A DNA stretch of 64,000 nt from Parus major (Eukaryota; Chordata; Aves; Passeriformes; Paridae), in NCBI RefSeq assembly GCF_001522545.3, contig NC_031771.1, positions 31,758,733-31,822,732 of the forward strand, given 5' to 3'. Positions within the stretch are counted from its first letter, which is position 1. The number at the start of each line of letters is the position of its first letter. This document shows positions 26,301 through 37,600 of the stretch, piece after piece. Under the pieces are notes generated by a model. The model worked only from the letters and a program-made list of their open reading frames with translations, was not told the DNA's origin and ran no database searches. A program made the translations under genes and the position numbers.

Positions 26301-27196
26301 CTTCAAAAGTTGCTTTGAATAAAATAAATGGCTATTTTATTGACTATACATACATATGAGGGAGCACCAACAGCTGAACAGTGTTCATGAAGATACAGAG
26401 CACAACATACAACACCTTCATACTTCATACTCTGGAAGTGATACATATTCTAAACATCTAGTGAGTCCTTGCAAAGTGTCCTAAACAGCAAGGTCTGCAG
26501 CTGCAGTGTTCAGCAGTGTGTGTGCAGCTCAGGCTGAGAATATGAGAGGATTAGCAGCTCCAGTCCTGTACCAGTCCTTCGATGGGCACACTCAAGAGTC
26601 ACTGGATTGAGAGAGTGCTGTACCTACATTCAGGAATGGACCTAAGTAGGCTTTGTCTTTATAAAAACACATTGCATATAATTAAATCTTCTAAAGGTAA
26701 TTCAGGTATGCTGAAGATCCAGAAGTTCCTAGCTTTGTAGTGTTAGGTACAAACAAACAAAGCTCAAAGGAAACTCCTTGCTACTTTGTAGGGACTAACT
26801 GATAAGAATGCAAAACTATGCAGTTCACAATCTTTGCCCTACTTGAAAAACTTGATACAATCATACCTGCCACCCAATAAACATGTCTCTGCACTTTATT
26901 AACCTTTGTGTAACATGATAATTCAAATAAAATCTCATTTTATCCCAAATTAGAAAACAGGACTTTATAAAAATACAGTGCTTTAAAAACGTATCAGCAC
27001 ATTATTAAAGCTATCACCGTATCAAAACCAGATCTTTTTCAAATTGTTTCATACACAGGCTTTGTAATACCAAACAGACTCTTTCAGGCAGCTAAACACA
27101 CACGTTGCACTTCGCTGCTGCCGAATTTCTCCTCTGACTAAATAAGACCAAGTCAATTATGTACATCAATCTTCAAACGATTTCCAGCCCTCTCCC
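17391..27196. other. Intergenic region between convergent PALLD and CBR4
   Basis: Nearly 10 kb with no open frame resembling a known protein and no splice-consistent exon. Contents that can be named: a minus-strand CR1 fragment at 21629-21750 and an A14-type homopolymer near 25520. Long 3' UTR extensions of PALLD (plus) or CBR4 (minus) could cover part of this, since additional poly(A)-like hexamers occur on both strands. Confidence 0.6.
21629..21750 (-). mobile_element. CR1 LINE 3'-end fragment, minus orientation
   Basis: The segment contains ttggaaggaaccctgaagat, then gccatgggcagggacacc, then actagaccaggttgctca, in the order of the reverse complement of the chicken/avian CR1 3' end as I know it. 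It is truncated to about 120 bp, lacks the terminal octamer repeats and is diverged, so it is an old 5'-truncated copy. CR1 is the dominant LINE of birds and is also common in crocodilians and turtles. Confidence 0.85.
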
Positions 27197-27202
27197 TTTA
27201 TT
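27197..27202 (-). terminator. Candidate proximal CBR4 poly(A) signal
   Basis: On the minus strand AATAAA lies 61-66 nt after the CBR4 stop. That would give an unusually short 3' UTR; another minus-strand AATAAA at 26895-26900 is an alternative. I cannot tell which is used. Confidence 0.35.
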
Positions 27203-27262
27203 TAGTACATATTTATATATTATCATCATGACACTAAAGCAGTCATTTCTTCAAGGTATTAC

Positions 27263-27441
27263 TTAGGTCATAAGCTGCAAGCCTCCATCTACAACCAGAA
27301 CACTCCCTGTAACATATGGGGATTCTAGAAGAAAGACAACAGCTTGTGCAACTTCATGAGGCTCTCCAAATCTTCCAAGGAGAATTGCTTTCTTCAACTG
27401 ATCTTCTTCCAAATGAGCTGTCATCTCTGTGTGAATAAAGC
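27263..27441 (-). CDS. CBR4: CBR4 last coding exon
   Basis: 179 nt including TAA at 27265-27263. It encodes (G)[32 protein letters not shown], then [15 protein letters not shown] and [11 protein letters not shown]. Acceptor is tctctctgctcttag. An open frame that runs further upstream crosses the acceptor and is intronic there. Confidence 0.95.
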
Positions 27442-30400
27442 CTAAGAGCAGAGAGATATATGAAGAGTTACCTAACCTTTGACTAAATTTATCTAGTGGA
27501 TTTCCCACTGAATTTTACAAAGTGAAATCTATTACCAGGATTCAGCACCAGCCACCATTCTTCAAAATCTCACAAAGCAGCCCACATCATTTGATGGCCA
27601 AGACCACTTTTTTATCTCACCAATAAAATACCTTTCAGTTTTGGAAGCAGTGATGCAACAATCAAAATGTAAAGATCTATAGAAGTCCATTAAAAAAAAA
27701 AAACAAACAAAACCAAACAACCAAACAAAGGGTAACTAAAATTCAGTCCATAAACTGTATTCAGTATCATTTTTCTGAAAGACAAAATATACTCATTTCA
27801 CCAAAATGTTCTCAATAAAAATATGAGAAAATGTCTGGCAAGAAACCCTCTCAGACTTTAAAATGTTTGCATTATATTTCAGAACTTAGGGCAGTGCTTG
27901 CATAGCTTCTATTAGAGCACTCATTTGAAGAACATTTCCTGACATTTTTGAAGGACCTTTTTACAATTTTCCATTATCTGAGAGTTGGCTTTTTCACTGC
28001 TGCACAACATCAACACATAAGCTGCAGCTTTATAAAGAGCTGATCTTACCTGCTTTCTAGCTGCCATCAAGAAGGGAAAGTCTCCCTTTTACTTTCTATG
28101 GTAAAACTCTGTCCCTTTATGATGGCTGTGGATGAGCTGCTCAACTCACTAAAGAATAGAAGTATTTTCCCTGCCTAGTTCACAAGCTGAACAGGTTCAT
28201 GTAGAATTCTGAAAGGCACCAGAGACAGCAGAAGGTGAACAGCAGGGTACACAGTTATGAGTGGAAAAATGCAGAAAATGCAGAAGGGATTTGCCCTTAA
28301 GGGTGGCAGTTCGCTTGAACTAGACCATCTTATGAAATAACAGCCTTTACTCACAGAAATAACTTTCAGGACTCATTCCTTTTACTACAGGGAGACAGGG
28401 GTGCTTTTATGACAGCTTTCTCATGCTCTGCCATGGTTCCCTAATAAAAAATAAGCACTCTCTAGCTGGTGACAAGGGTAGATCTCTGTCTCTATTTAGT
28501 TCTAATCCTTCCATCTGCAAGGACAGCAAGTTTTGAAGAAGGAACAAAGGGAAAAAAAAGACATTTATTATGTCATAATAGATAGAGGAAAAGGCAGATT
28601 CACTCTTCAAAATTCCTCAGTGTTCCTTTAAAAAGTCTGAAGATATTATAAAAGAATGTACTATACTTTACATGAACAAAAGATATTAAAGATATTTACT
28701 TACAAAGCTGAGGAAAATAAATTTGTCTTAAGTTACTTTCAGAGTACAAGGAATATCCACAGTCTTAATGAATTGCAACAGTAAAGGATGCAGGAATTCC
28801 TTCAAACTAACCTGGAGCAACAACATTGACTCGAATTTGCTTTTTTGCTACTTCTTTAGCAAGAGAGCGTGAAAATCCAACCACTCCAGCTTTGGTAGCA
28901 CTATACACACTTTGACCAGAGTTGCCTTTAAGTCCTACAATACTCCCTAAAATAAAGAAACACCAAAGAGAAGATTAAATAGGTAACTTGAAACTTTGTA
29001 CTAGCTTTATCATTTTACTTTTAAACTTGGAATGAAAAATGAGATCACAAGGAAAGAGTAAAACATGCGTAACTTTATGCACTTTAGCCTGCTAGGTTAA
29101 GCAAATCTCCCAATTAGCTGTGATTTTTCTGCAATCCATGTATCTATGTTGACCGACAGGCACCAGAAGAGTAAAATGAAGGCTTTTCTAAAAAAAGGTA
29201 TCCTAGCCCACATTAAATAAAGAAAGGAAGAAACTAACTATACCTATCAATCCTTAGTTAATAGCCAGCAGCTGGTAGATCTAGATATTGAAAGAATTGG
29301 TTAAGAATAGCAAAGCTCTTTTTTCAATAAAATATCAACTCTGAGGTGTTTATTAAAAAGCTATCTAGAAGTTGCTGAATTTACACAAAAGAAAAAGCAT
29401 TCATAAAGGAATTCTAAATACAGAATGTCTAAATATAAGGAAAATAAGTAAATTGTAACAAGTAATGTGATATGTTACACCTGCTAAACATTTCTAGACT
29501 AGTACACTGAATTCCACTGGCTTACACAAGCAACTTACCTATATTGACAATAGCACCTCCCTGCTGTTTAATCATGACCTTTACAGCAGCTTTGCATGTC
29601 AACATTGTTCCCAACAGGTTAGTGTGAATCTGGGCTATCATATCTTCAGTCTTGGTCCTCAGTAACAAACCATCCCTGATAAACAACCAAAAAAACCCAA
29701 AGAATTCACTGAACAACCCCCTGATCATGTTTACTCATAAAAAAAGACTTGCACAGAATATTAATGGGGGCGTATGTAGTTCCATACATTTGAGCATTCA
29801 AAATGACAACACTGCAAGAACTACACATACCAAAAAAAAAAAGTTAGCCGTGCTTCTAGCCACAAAGCCTCTTTTGCAGAGTGATATCAAGCACTGTTTT
29901 GAACCATTCTGGAGGGAAAAGTGGAAGAAAGAATAGAGGGGGAACCCAGAATGCAGAAACTACAGGAAAAGCTGTATCATCTGTTAGCATTTTACTACCA
30001 TCAGGAGCAAAATATTGGCAAGCACTTAATATTGTTTTCAGATGTGCTCATTAATAACACTTACTAAGCACAAAGGGCCAGAGCACCTTACAGTTGAGCT
30101 GCCTTCATCTAGAATTACTTATAGTCTTGTAAGGAGTAACCAACCTGTTGATCCCAGCTGCATTAACCATGTAGTTAATAGGACCCAAATTCCTCTGCAT
30201 CTCCTCAAAAGTCTTTTGGACTTCTTGTTCACTGGATACATCACAGCGAAATGCCAGATGTCCTGCTGTATTGAAATATATATAATGTCAAAATAAACAG
30301 TAAAAGATGTATTTAATTCATAAACCTTCTTCAGAATGTATCAACTCAGTTGCAAAACAGATGTTGAACTAGTTATAATTTAAGGAACCTATTTAATCTC

Positions 30401-30953
30401 CAGACAATTAAATAAAGATGATTTTCAAGTATTGTATTCATTAGTTATGTGACAATTCCTTGTTTTGGATTTTTTGCCTTTTTAAATGAGAAGTTCAGTG
30501 TGAACTGAGACTGGTCTCAGTTCTGGCTGGTTCAGGAGCTGAGAGTGACTCAATTCACACCACCTCTATTGTGACCCCAAACAATTCCATTCATCTTAAA
30601 ATTCCCATCATGCAGATATAATAGGAACTACTTTCTCAACCACTATTGTGAAAACAAAATTGTACCAAAAATACAGCTGTTTTTTTAATATTTCTCAGCC
30701 TTTATTTTCCTTTCATCTTGTTAAACACCAAGGGGTTTTTAACGACTCACTATTTTCCCAAGTCACCTAAGCACGGACAGCGAGGTGGTAACTGCACAGC
30801 AGCATACGTACCACCAAGGTTACGGGCAGTGCTCTGGGCCACGTCCAGATTCCTAGCAATGATGGCCAGGCGGCAGCCCTTCTGCGCCAGGAGCTCTGCC
30901 ACAGCTTTGCCTATCCCACGGGATCCTCCAAAAACAGCACAGACCTTGCCCAT
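27263..30953 (-). CDS. CBR4: Carbonyl reductase family member 4, complete five-exon coding region
   Basis: Five minus-strand exons (30812-30953, 30145-30265, 29539-29675, 28812-28946, 27263-27441) join to 714 nt: ATG, 237 codons, TAA. That is the same length as human CBR4. The product is a short-chain dehydrogenase/reductase. It has the NADP-binding glycine motif [10 protein letters not shown] (residues 8-17), NAAG, a catalytic Ser in NIGSIVG, Y-S-A-T-K as the YxxxK active site and the C-terminal [16 protein letters not shown]4 is mitochondrial. In mammals it forms a heterotetramer with HSD17B8 as the 3-ketoacyl-ACP reductase of mitochondrial fatty-acid synthesis and also reduces quinones with NADPH. 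All introns are GT-AG; intron 1 has a tandem CAGCAG acceptor. The start is the ATG at 30953; an AG lies directly before it, so a 5' noncoding exon is possible. The gene is convergent with PALLD and tandem with SH3RF1. Confidence 0.96.
28812..28946 (-). CDS. CBR4: CBR4 exon 4 with the catalytic YxxxK
   Basis: 135 nt encoding (G)[32 protein letters not shown] and [12 protein letters not shown] plus one base. The Ser of G-S-I-V-G and the Tyr and Lys of Y-S-A-T-K form the SDR catalytic set. Acceptor is tttctttattttag, donor gttagtt. Confidence 0.96.
29539..29675 (-). CDS. CBR4: CBR4 exon 3
   Basis: 137 nt encoding (R)[34 protein letters not shown] and [11 protein letters not shown] plus one base of Gly. 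Acceptor is gttgtttatcag, donor gtaagt. It leads into the catalytic Ser segment that is completed in exon 4. Confidence 0.95.
30145..30265 (-). CDS. CBR4: CBR4 exon 2 with tandem acceptor
   Basis: 121 nt encoding [31 protein letters not shown] and YMVNAAGIN plus two bases. The acceptor reads tacagCAGGACATC. Use of the first CAG gives the 237-residue protein; use of the second starts at 30262 and drops one codon. The NAAG motif is the family's structural Asn-Ala-Gly segment. Donor is gttggtta. Confidence 0.92.
30812..30953 (-). CDS. CBR4: CBR4 first coding exon
   Basis: 142 nt: [20 protein letters not shown] onward to ARNLG plus one base, then donor gtacgt. It contains the Rossmann glycine-rich dinucleotide-binding motif. 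The upstream in-frame TTG two codons earlier is not needed; ATG at 30953-30951 aligns with the family N-terminus. The bases before ATG (tgaattattttgaag) could be a 3' splice site. Confidence 0.94.
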
Positions 30954-32480
30954 CTTCAAAATAATTCACAAATTGTAAATAAACCATCAACTTCATGTCC
31001 AGTACAGGAAGACATTAACTGTTCTTGTCAACATCACAGCCTTTACCTGTTTGTAGCAGTCTGTAATAGCGGGTTATAGAATTAGTGATTTGGTTTTTAT
31101 TCATTTTCTTTTTTTATTCAAAATAAACAGCTGAACTAAATTAGACACCACTTCTACAAATGGAAGTTAATTCTTAAGTATTTCTGAACTGGCAAAAAAA
31201 AATAAATGCATGCGCATAATCCCTCATTCCAATACTAGAGTTACGGTAACTCTTATTCAATTGATGAATTATGTGATTTATGTACCTAAAGGTCTATAAT
31301 GCATCCTTCAGCTGCTTCTTCAAAGCTGATGTACTGGCTGTAATTATATTGTTCTTGCAACCCCTATTCATGTGCTGAAGTCACTTAGCCTCAAGGTCTC
31401 ACTCCATCCAAAGTATCTGTGTTGGACACCACCAGTGCACACGTTGCTGAGTACAATTTGAAACTATAGCATCTACACTGGTTTAACAATGTAAGGCTGT
31501 GCTTTACCACTAGCCTAGGGTTTTTTGTTTCTGATTTTGAAGGAAGAAAAAAAGCTTTTTGAAATATGAAATTATTCTGAAGTAGCTAGTTTTGATGTTT
31601 AGAATGGAGTACACAAAGAAAGTACTTCTGTAGAATTGTCTTTCATTCTGCAAGCTCTAGAAACCAGTCAGCTGTTTTGGGATTTCCTGAGGAGACAGAG
31701 GCAGAATCCAAGCAATGATAATGAATCTTTTTTCCATACATTTGAATAAATCCTTTTTGAACCCAATTATACTGTCTTCATCCTGAGGCAACAAGTTTTA
31801 GTATTTGTGGGAAAGTACTTCCTTTTGTTCTTAATTTGTTTTCTGATTAGATAATTCTATGTGTTTCTCCTCATACCTTCCCCTTATTGTTTCACTCTCC
31901 ATCTGTATCCTCTTTCAGGTCTATTCAGTTACTCCTACACATATGGAAGATATTCAATACCTCACTAAAGAGTGCCTGAGTCCTTAGACCTTATCCTTGG
32001 CCTCACAGAGGTCTATTAAACCCTTCTGGATCAGTGATAATCAGAACAGCACAAGGTACTAAATGTACCAGGCCGCCACCAACTCATACAGTGGCATGAT
32101 AATTTTTGGTCTTCTGTGACAGAGTCTGAACAAACAGACGGTCTGACCTTTTCCCTAACAAAGTGTTCACAAGTGCCTGGCACCAACCCACGCGTCTGCT
32201 TTCCATGGCGAGCTCTCGGAGCAGAGAAAGCCCCTTGTGCATTAAGCAGGCATTCAGGTGGGGCACAGGGCCTACCTGTGACGCAGTAATGCAGTCTCCT
32301 TTAACACATTTAACACGAAACGCCACACAGGTTGCTTGGAGCTGTGGCTTGGAAAGAACAGCTGCAGGAGTACGGGCCCGCTGTTTCCTGGATAAATAAT
32401 GGAAGGGAACACCAGCTGTATCTGGAACAGGCACATGCAGGCACCTGTATCACCTCTGCTCTTCTTTCAGAGCGAGTTAT

Positions 32481-33070
32481 TTACCGCGTGCCCCCGGGGC
32501 TCCAATGGCACCCCCGCACGGCGCTCGGCCGCCAGCCAGTCCCTTAAAGGACGGCACCTTTAAGCAAGGGCGAGCGGGGTTCCCGCAGCCGTGCCCGGCC
32601 CAGGCCGGCGTCTCCCTCCTTCCCTGCCCCGTCCGAGCCGGGCTCCGCTCGGGCCCGGCTGCAGGTGGAGCCCTCAGACAGCGGAAAGCGGCGCCGGCCG
32701 CGCCCGCGGGGAACGCCGGGACGCGCAACCCGCGCGCGCCGCCGGTGCCACGGTGGCAGCGCTGCAGCTCCGCGCTGTCCCTGCGCGTCCCCCCCGCCCC
32801 GAGCCAGGCGCGGGCTGCGCCTGCCGCCCCGCCGCGGGCACAGGAGCAGAACGGGAGGACGTGTTCCACGTGCGCTCCGGTACCTCCCGGCCGCCGGCTC
32901 CCTTCCCTCACGGAGAGCGGCTCCCTCCCCAGGCAGGCCGGTCCCGCTCCGCGCCAGCGCACGCGTCACGGGCAGCGGCGTGACGTCAGCGGCGGGGCCA
33001 GGCGCCGCGCGCCCCGGCGGGAGAGGAGCCGGGGCCGGGGCTGTCCCCGCTGGGATTTCAAACGCCGTAA
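32481..33070 (-). promoter_or_regulatory. CpG island, probable CBR4 promoter
   Basis: About 590 bp of GC- and CpG-rich DNA in an AT-rich window, the only such island outside an exon. It contains a full CRE palindrome TGACGTCA (32981-32988), an E-box CACGTG (32867-32872) and GC-box-like ggcggggcc, and no clear TATA box. It lies about 1.5 kb upstream of the CBR4 ATG exon. The next gene on the right, SH3RF1, points towards it with its 3' end, so CBR4 is the natural client. Long open frames on both strands here are a by-product of high GC. Confidence 0.75.
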
Positions 33071-34581
33071 GGTAGATAAGGCCAAAATACAGAAACGTCT
33101 GTGAGAGTTGGTGTTCAGGAACCAAATCAAACTTCATGATATGCGATTAAACTAATTCAAATAAACTAGTCTGTTATAACAGTAGCGCTCTTCATAGTTA
33201 TGACCCATGTCTGATGATGTGCTGCAGTCACAAGTGTGTTAAAGTCACACACACTAAGTAAATTTTATCCCCTGAAGAATGCTAATAAAATGCTAATAAA
33301 AGCTATGACAATTTTGTATAAGAGTACAATTCAGATTTTTTTTTTGAGAAAAATTACTAATTTTACTGTTATTATTGTTAATTAGTTTCCACAGAGTAAC
33401 ATGCTGAAATCCTACAGGAGTTTCTATGAGCAAAGTGGGATTGTAACTTCATACAGTTCTTGCTTTTGACTTGAAAGGTGTTTTTCAGAATTTCAGATTA
33501 TAAGTGTTTCCAGGGAACTGTAGAAAATTTAATAACATTAGTTCTATGCATGGAGGATTCTTCTTCCACAGATTATTCTTTACATATAGAAGAAAAAGCA
33601 GATTTAGGCATTGGTGAACAGGTGAACCTCTGTGAGAAAAATAAAATTTTGAAGCAAAGCTATTATGAGAATTAGTTTCTTTTACGAATTATATTTAGAT
33701 TGCAAGCAGCAAAGAGTGAAGGAGATTTTGTGATACTATGACATTTCTGAACATGACATATTCTGAAATCCTGGAGGTGCCAGTGATTAAGAAGAAAAGG
33801 CACTGACAGATGAAACTATGACTCAGAATAGTCTCTGACCAAGACTTCTGGTAGCTAGCATAATTAAGGACCAGGACAGCTTTTTCAAGTAAAGCTTATA
33901 AGCAAAGTAACAGAAGGCAAAAAATTGTCCTTAGTGATGTTTTCTGAAATGTTTATACTACAGAGAAAATAAATATGAGCATTGTATTGTACGAGGACAG
34001 CAGCAGGCAGATTTTAAGTGAAAAAAAATATATAAGTAATTATGACTTTACCTTATTTCTGATCTGTGTCCTTATCCATACAGCTGACCTACCCTTGTAA
34101 GAAAGTTAGACTAATCTGTCCTGTACTGTTAAGATTTTGCTGACACAGAGTAAGCATGAGTTTTGTGGGGGGGTTTTAGAGTGTGTTATAGTTGACAAAG
34201 TAAAATATCCTTTTCAAAACCTCAGACAAGATTCTATTTAATTCTTGTTCATTAACTTAATGTTTAAAACAAGATGTGTGTTCGTTCATCGGTCAAAGTG
34301 ACATTAGCCTTTTTTTTCCAGATGCCTGGTTAAATCATGAGATCAGATTAAGCAGAGTTCATCTGAGCCAGTTTATTCACACTGATTTCCCATTAAAGCT
34401 AGTGAAGTGCAAGAGACAGATCAGTGTCATAATGACTACCTCCACTTTTGGGGGAAGAGTAGCTGGTACAAGAACCTAATCTGATAGATCTGTTCCATCT
34501 ATCGTGACCAGATCTGTAAAAGCTAGTTCAATACTGGTCATTATTATGCCTGGCTTACTATTAATGTGAAAATATAAGTTA

Positions 34582-34612
34582 ATGATTCTTGTATGTTAGA
34601 TACAAGAATCAT
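34582..34612. repeat. Perfect 13-bp inverted repeat (hairpin)
   Basis: ATGATTCTTGTAT at 34582-34594 and its exact reverse complement at 34600-34612 are separated by a five-base loop GTTAG. It is intergenic, not followed by a T-run, and not within any transcript I can support. Confidence 0.85.
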
Positions 34613-37600
34613 CATGTACACACACACTTGGAACCTATCCACAACATACAAAATGATGCAGCTGTCTGTCCTCAAGCCTAAAGCATTCAGGCATTAAGAA
34701 TACTCCTCTAAGAGTTATTTATTCCTTAAAAAAATTTTAATCATTCTCCCACACATCCATGATACTGCTTTCAAGTAAAAATTTCTCTGTTAACATGGGA
34801 AAAACCAGAATATTCTCAAACAGGAAAGGATATCTAATGTATCTAAAAGCACAAAATGTGAATCAGAGCAGACTAGCACAAAACGGGGCCACTAAGTAAG
34901 TGAGGCCCCCTCTATCAGGTATTTTAAATTCCTCCTGGGTTTGGATTTAAGGCAAGACTTACAGAGGAACTTGAGTCTAATCATTAATCACAGTGGTGCC
35001 TGAATCTCTGGCCTCTTAAATTTCTGCCAAAAGTCACAAGCAAAAGAGCAGTGCTGCTCTAATGTCCAGCAGCATTTTCATACTCTTCCCTGTACTGCTT
35101 GTGAAAACATACCTCCTGCATTACATGGGTTTTGTGTAAGGCCTGGGACAAAGCAACTGGAGAACTGGCTGCACACGTGCTCAGTCATGTTTTAAACAAA
35201 AGCCTGCTGTTTAGAGCACTCAGCTTTTCAAGGAAAGCTGCTTTAAAGTCTCCTTCCTTACTGCAAACATGGTCACTAACTTCAGTTTTTCACCACTGAA
35301 CAAGCTTGTCATAGCCATCGGTCTGAAGTGGTTTCAGTTTATAGGAACAAGAACAAAAAATTAAAGTGGGCCAAGGAGATTTGACACTCAAGCCAGATGA
35401 TTACTTCTCCGGAAATGTAAACCCTTGGGGATTAAGCATCAACTGAAATCAACATTCAAGAAACTATTTTGCTTTTCAACTGCTGTATTAAAGATGACCT
35501 CCCTAGCTTAAGCAAATCTGATGATGGGGGCATGTATCTGGGATACAGGAGTCCTGAGCTTAGAACAGAATTAAGCCAGGGAAGAGCTTAAGAGGTTTCC
35601 TTCTTTCCAGGTCAAATGATAACTCAGTTCCAGGTCACACAGTCAACACACTGCCATGCATTTCTTCCTGTAAACTGGAGTGTAACTGGACTAGTTGGCT
35701 CATTTTAGGTGAGATCTCAGGGCTCCTCATAATTTTCCACTTTGCCTAGACAGCTCAGCACTTAGGCTGCTGTCTCTTTTTGTTCCCCTTTCTTCAGGAA
35801 TTCACTTGTCATTTACCTTTGGAAAAATCCAGTCTAATTAAATAATTTCATATTTATATATATGCTGTATACATGCATACAAAATATATAAATCAAGAAC
35901 TAACAAGTTTTGTGTTGCAATTCCCAAATGTCTTTGATATGGCCTCGGCCTTCTCGGCACTTCTCGGTAAGTGACACAAAGCTGAGATAAACTGCTGAGG
36001 AAAAATCCAACTGCCTAATTGTATAACAGAAAAAAACACCCGTCTCCTGCCAGGATTTTGCCACTTGGCATGCTTTTCCCAACCATACCAGTTCAGATAT
36101 TTAAGTGGCCAAACTGTCACACTTCTGCTCTTAAGTGGTCTTTTTTTATGACACTGCAGTCTGTTTTGTTTTTCTAGACCATGCAAAATCTCTGCAATAT
36201 TTGTTCTTGTGTGATAACAGCAAACTTTTATTGTGCCAGCATGAAGTGGTTTTATACAGTTTACATGCCTTTTAAAAAATTGAAAACTTCTTCCTCGTAA
36301 GAAATTTCTTTCTGGTACCTCTGTGACAAGTATAAAAGCTCTGTGAAAACTCTAAAAACAAAACACAGCACCAAAACCCAGAACAAAACAAAGCTATCAG
36401 AACCTTGGCAAATTACCTACTGTTTTCTTATCCTCCTGGCTAAACAGGTTTTCCCACTATGACCAGGATTATTTCACACGTCAGCATGAGGCCCATGTTT
36501 GAGTTAGCACGGTCACTGAACTGCTGCTGCTCCCAGTGAGAAGCCAGGCACACCATGAAGGGAACAGAGAGGAGCCTGTATTATTGCTGCTTCATCTGCT
36601 GCTAAAATGGAACACCTCACTTCCAGTGCTGCTCCAAGGCACCTGACATGTTAAAATAAAACAACCCAAACACCGCCCACCCCTGCAAAACTATCTTCAA
36701 GAAGCATTTGTTGCACATTCAGCCTCTGTCCATAACTCCTGTTCACAGACACTGGGCACTCCTACTGTGTATCAGTGGACTTTAGACTAAAGACATGAAA
36801 TCTAGGATCTCAGCATGTCCTGAAATCTCTTACTTCCTTCCAGGCATCCCCCTCCATATGTATGCCACAGAATGTATCAGTGTTTAGCTCCTAAGTCCCA
36901 AGCCAGGACTAGGAACAAGGAAGAAATAACCAGCTCAGCCACCCAGGGGGTGAACTCACCACTTTCGGTACATCACCTCTTAGACAGACAGTTTTTCAAA
37001 ACTACAAAGTGTATCACACAAAGCAGTCAGCATCTCCCAGCAAGGCAATCTGGAAAACAGTCAAAGTTGACACCACCACGGAATGACATATCACTCCCAG
37101 AAGTCTCCACTGATCATTTTGTATAGAAAGGATATTTTTTGTGTGTGTATTGCATATTTCATAAGTGTTAAGAATATCACTGGAAGTCTGGTATAATAAC
37201 ATCTAAGAGTTTTGCAGAAGTGTTTGAATACTCCTGAGTAAATAATTCTCCTCCTGCTCTCTCAGAGGCAATTTACTTTTAATTATATCTAATATACTCA
37301 ATACTTAAATGAAGTAGTCTTGGGAACTTAAAAATAGATAAAAACCGTTTATAAACATCTACTCAAGATCTTGCATAATTTGCTTTTATTTTACATATGA
37401 ACAACATTCTTAACTTGCCCATTTTGCCTTTCACAGCCTCATCCATATTCCCATTCACCACATATTTATATAAGCTGCAAAGTAAGATTCATAGCAAATA
37501 ATTTCAAGAATTAATTCATCTTTTAAAAATCTCTTTAATACTGAAATTGCTGGTGAAAAATAAAGAGTATTTTTGAGAAGTATTCATCAGCAAAGGTTTT

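Noticed and set aside
32481..33070. CpG island considered as the SH3RF1 promoter
   Set aside because: SH3RF1 is on the minus strand with its 3' end at about 50-52 kb, so its promoter must lie to the right of the window.
32477..33137. Several overlapping open frames of 130-199 codons on both strands
   Set aside because: They lie in the CpG island, where stop codons are rare. They are Pro/Ala/Arg-rich on both strands at once and resemble no protein family, as expected of noncoding GC-rich DNA.
34582..34612. Hairpin considered as a microRNA precursor or terminator
   Set aside because: A 13-bp stem with a five-base loop is much shorter than a microRNA precursor, and vertebrate genes do not use such stems as terminators.
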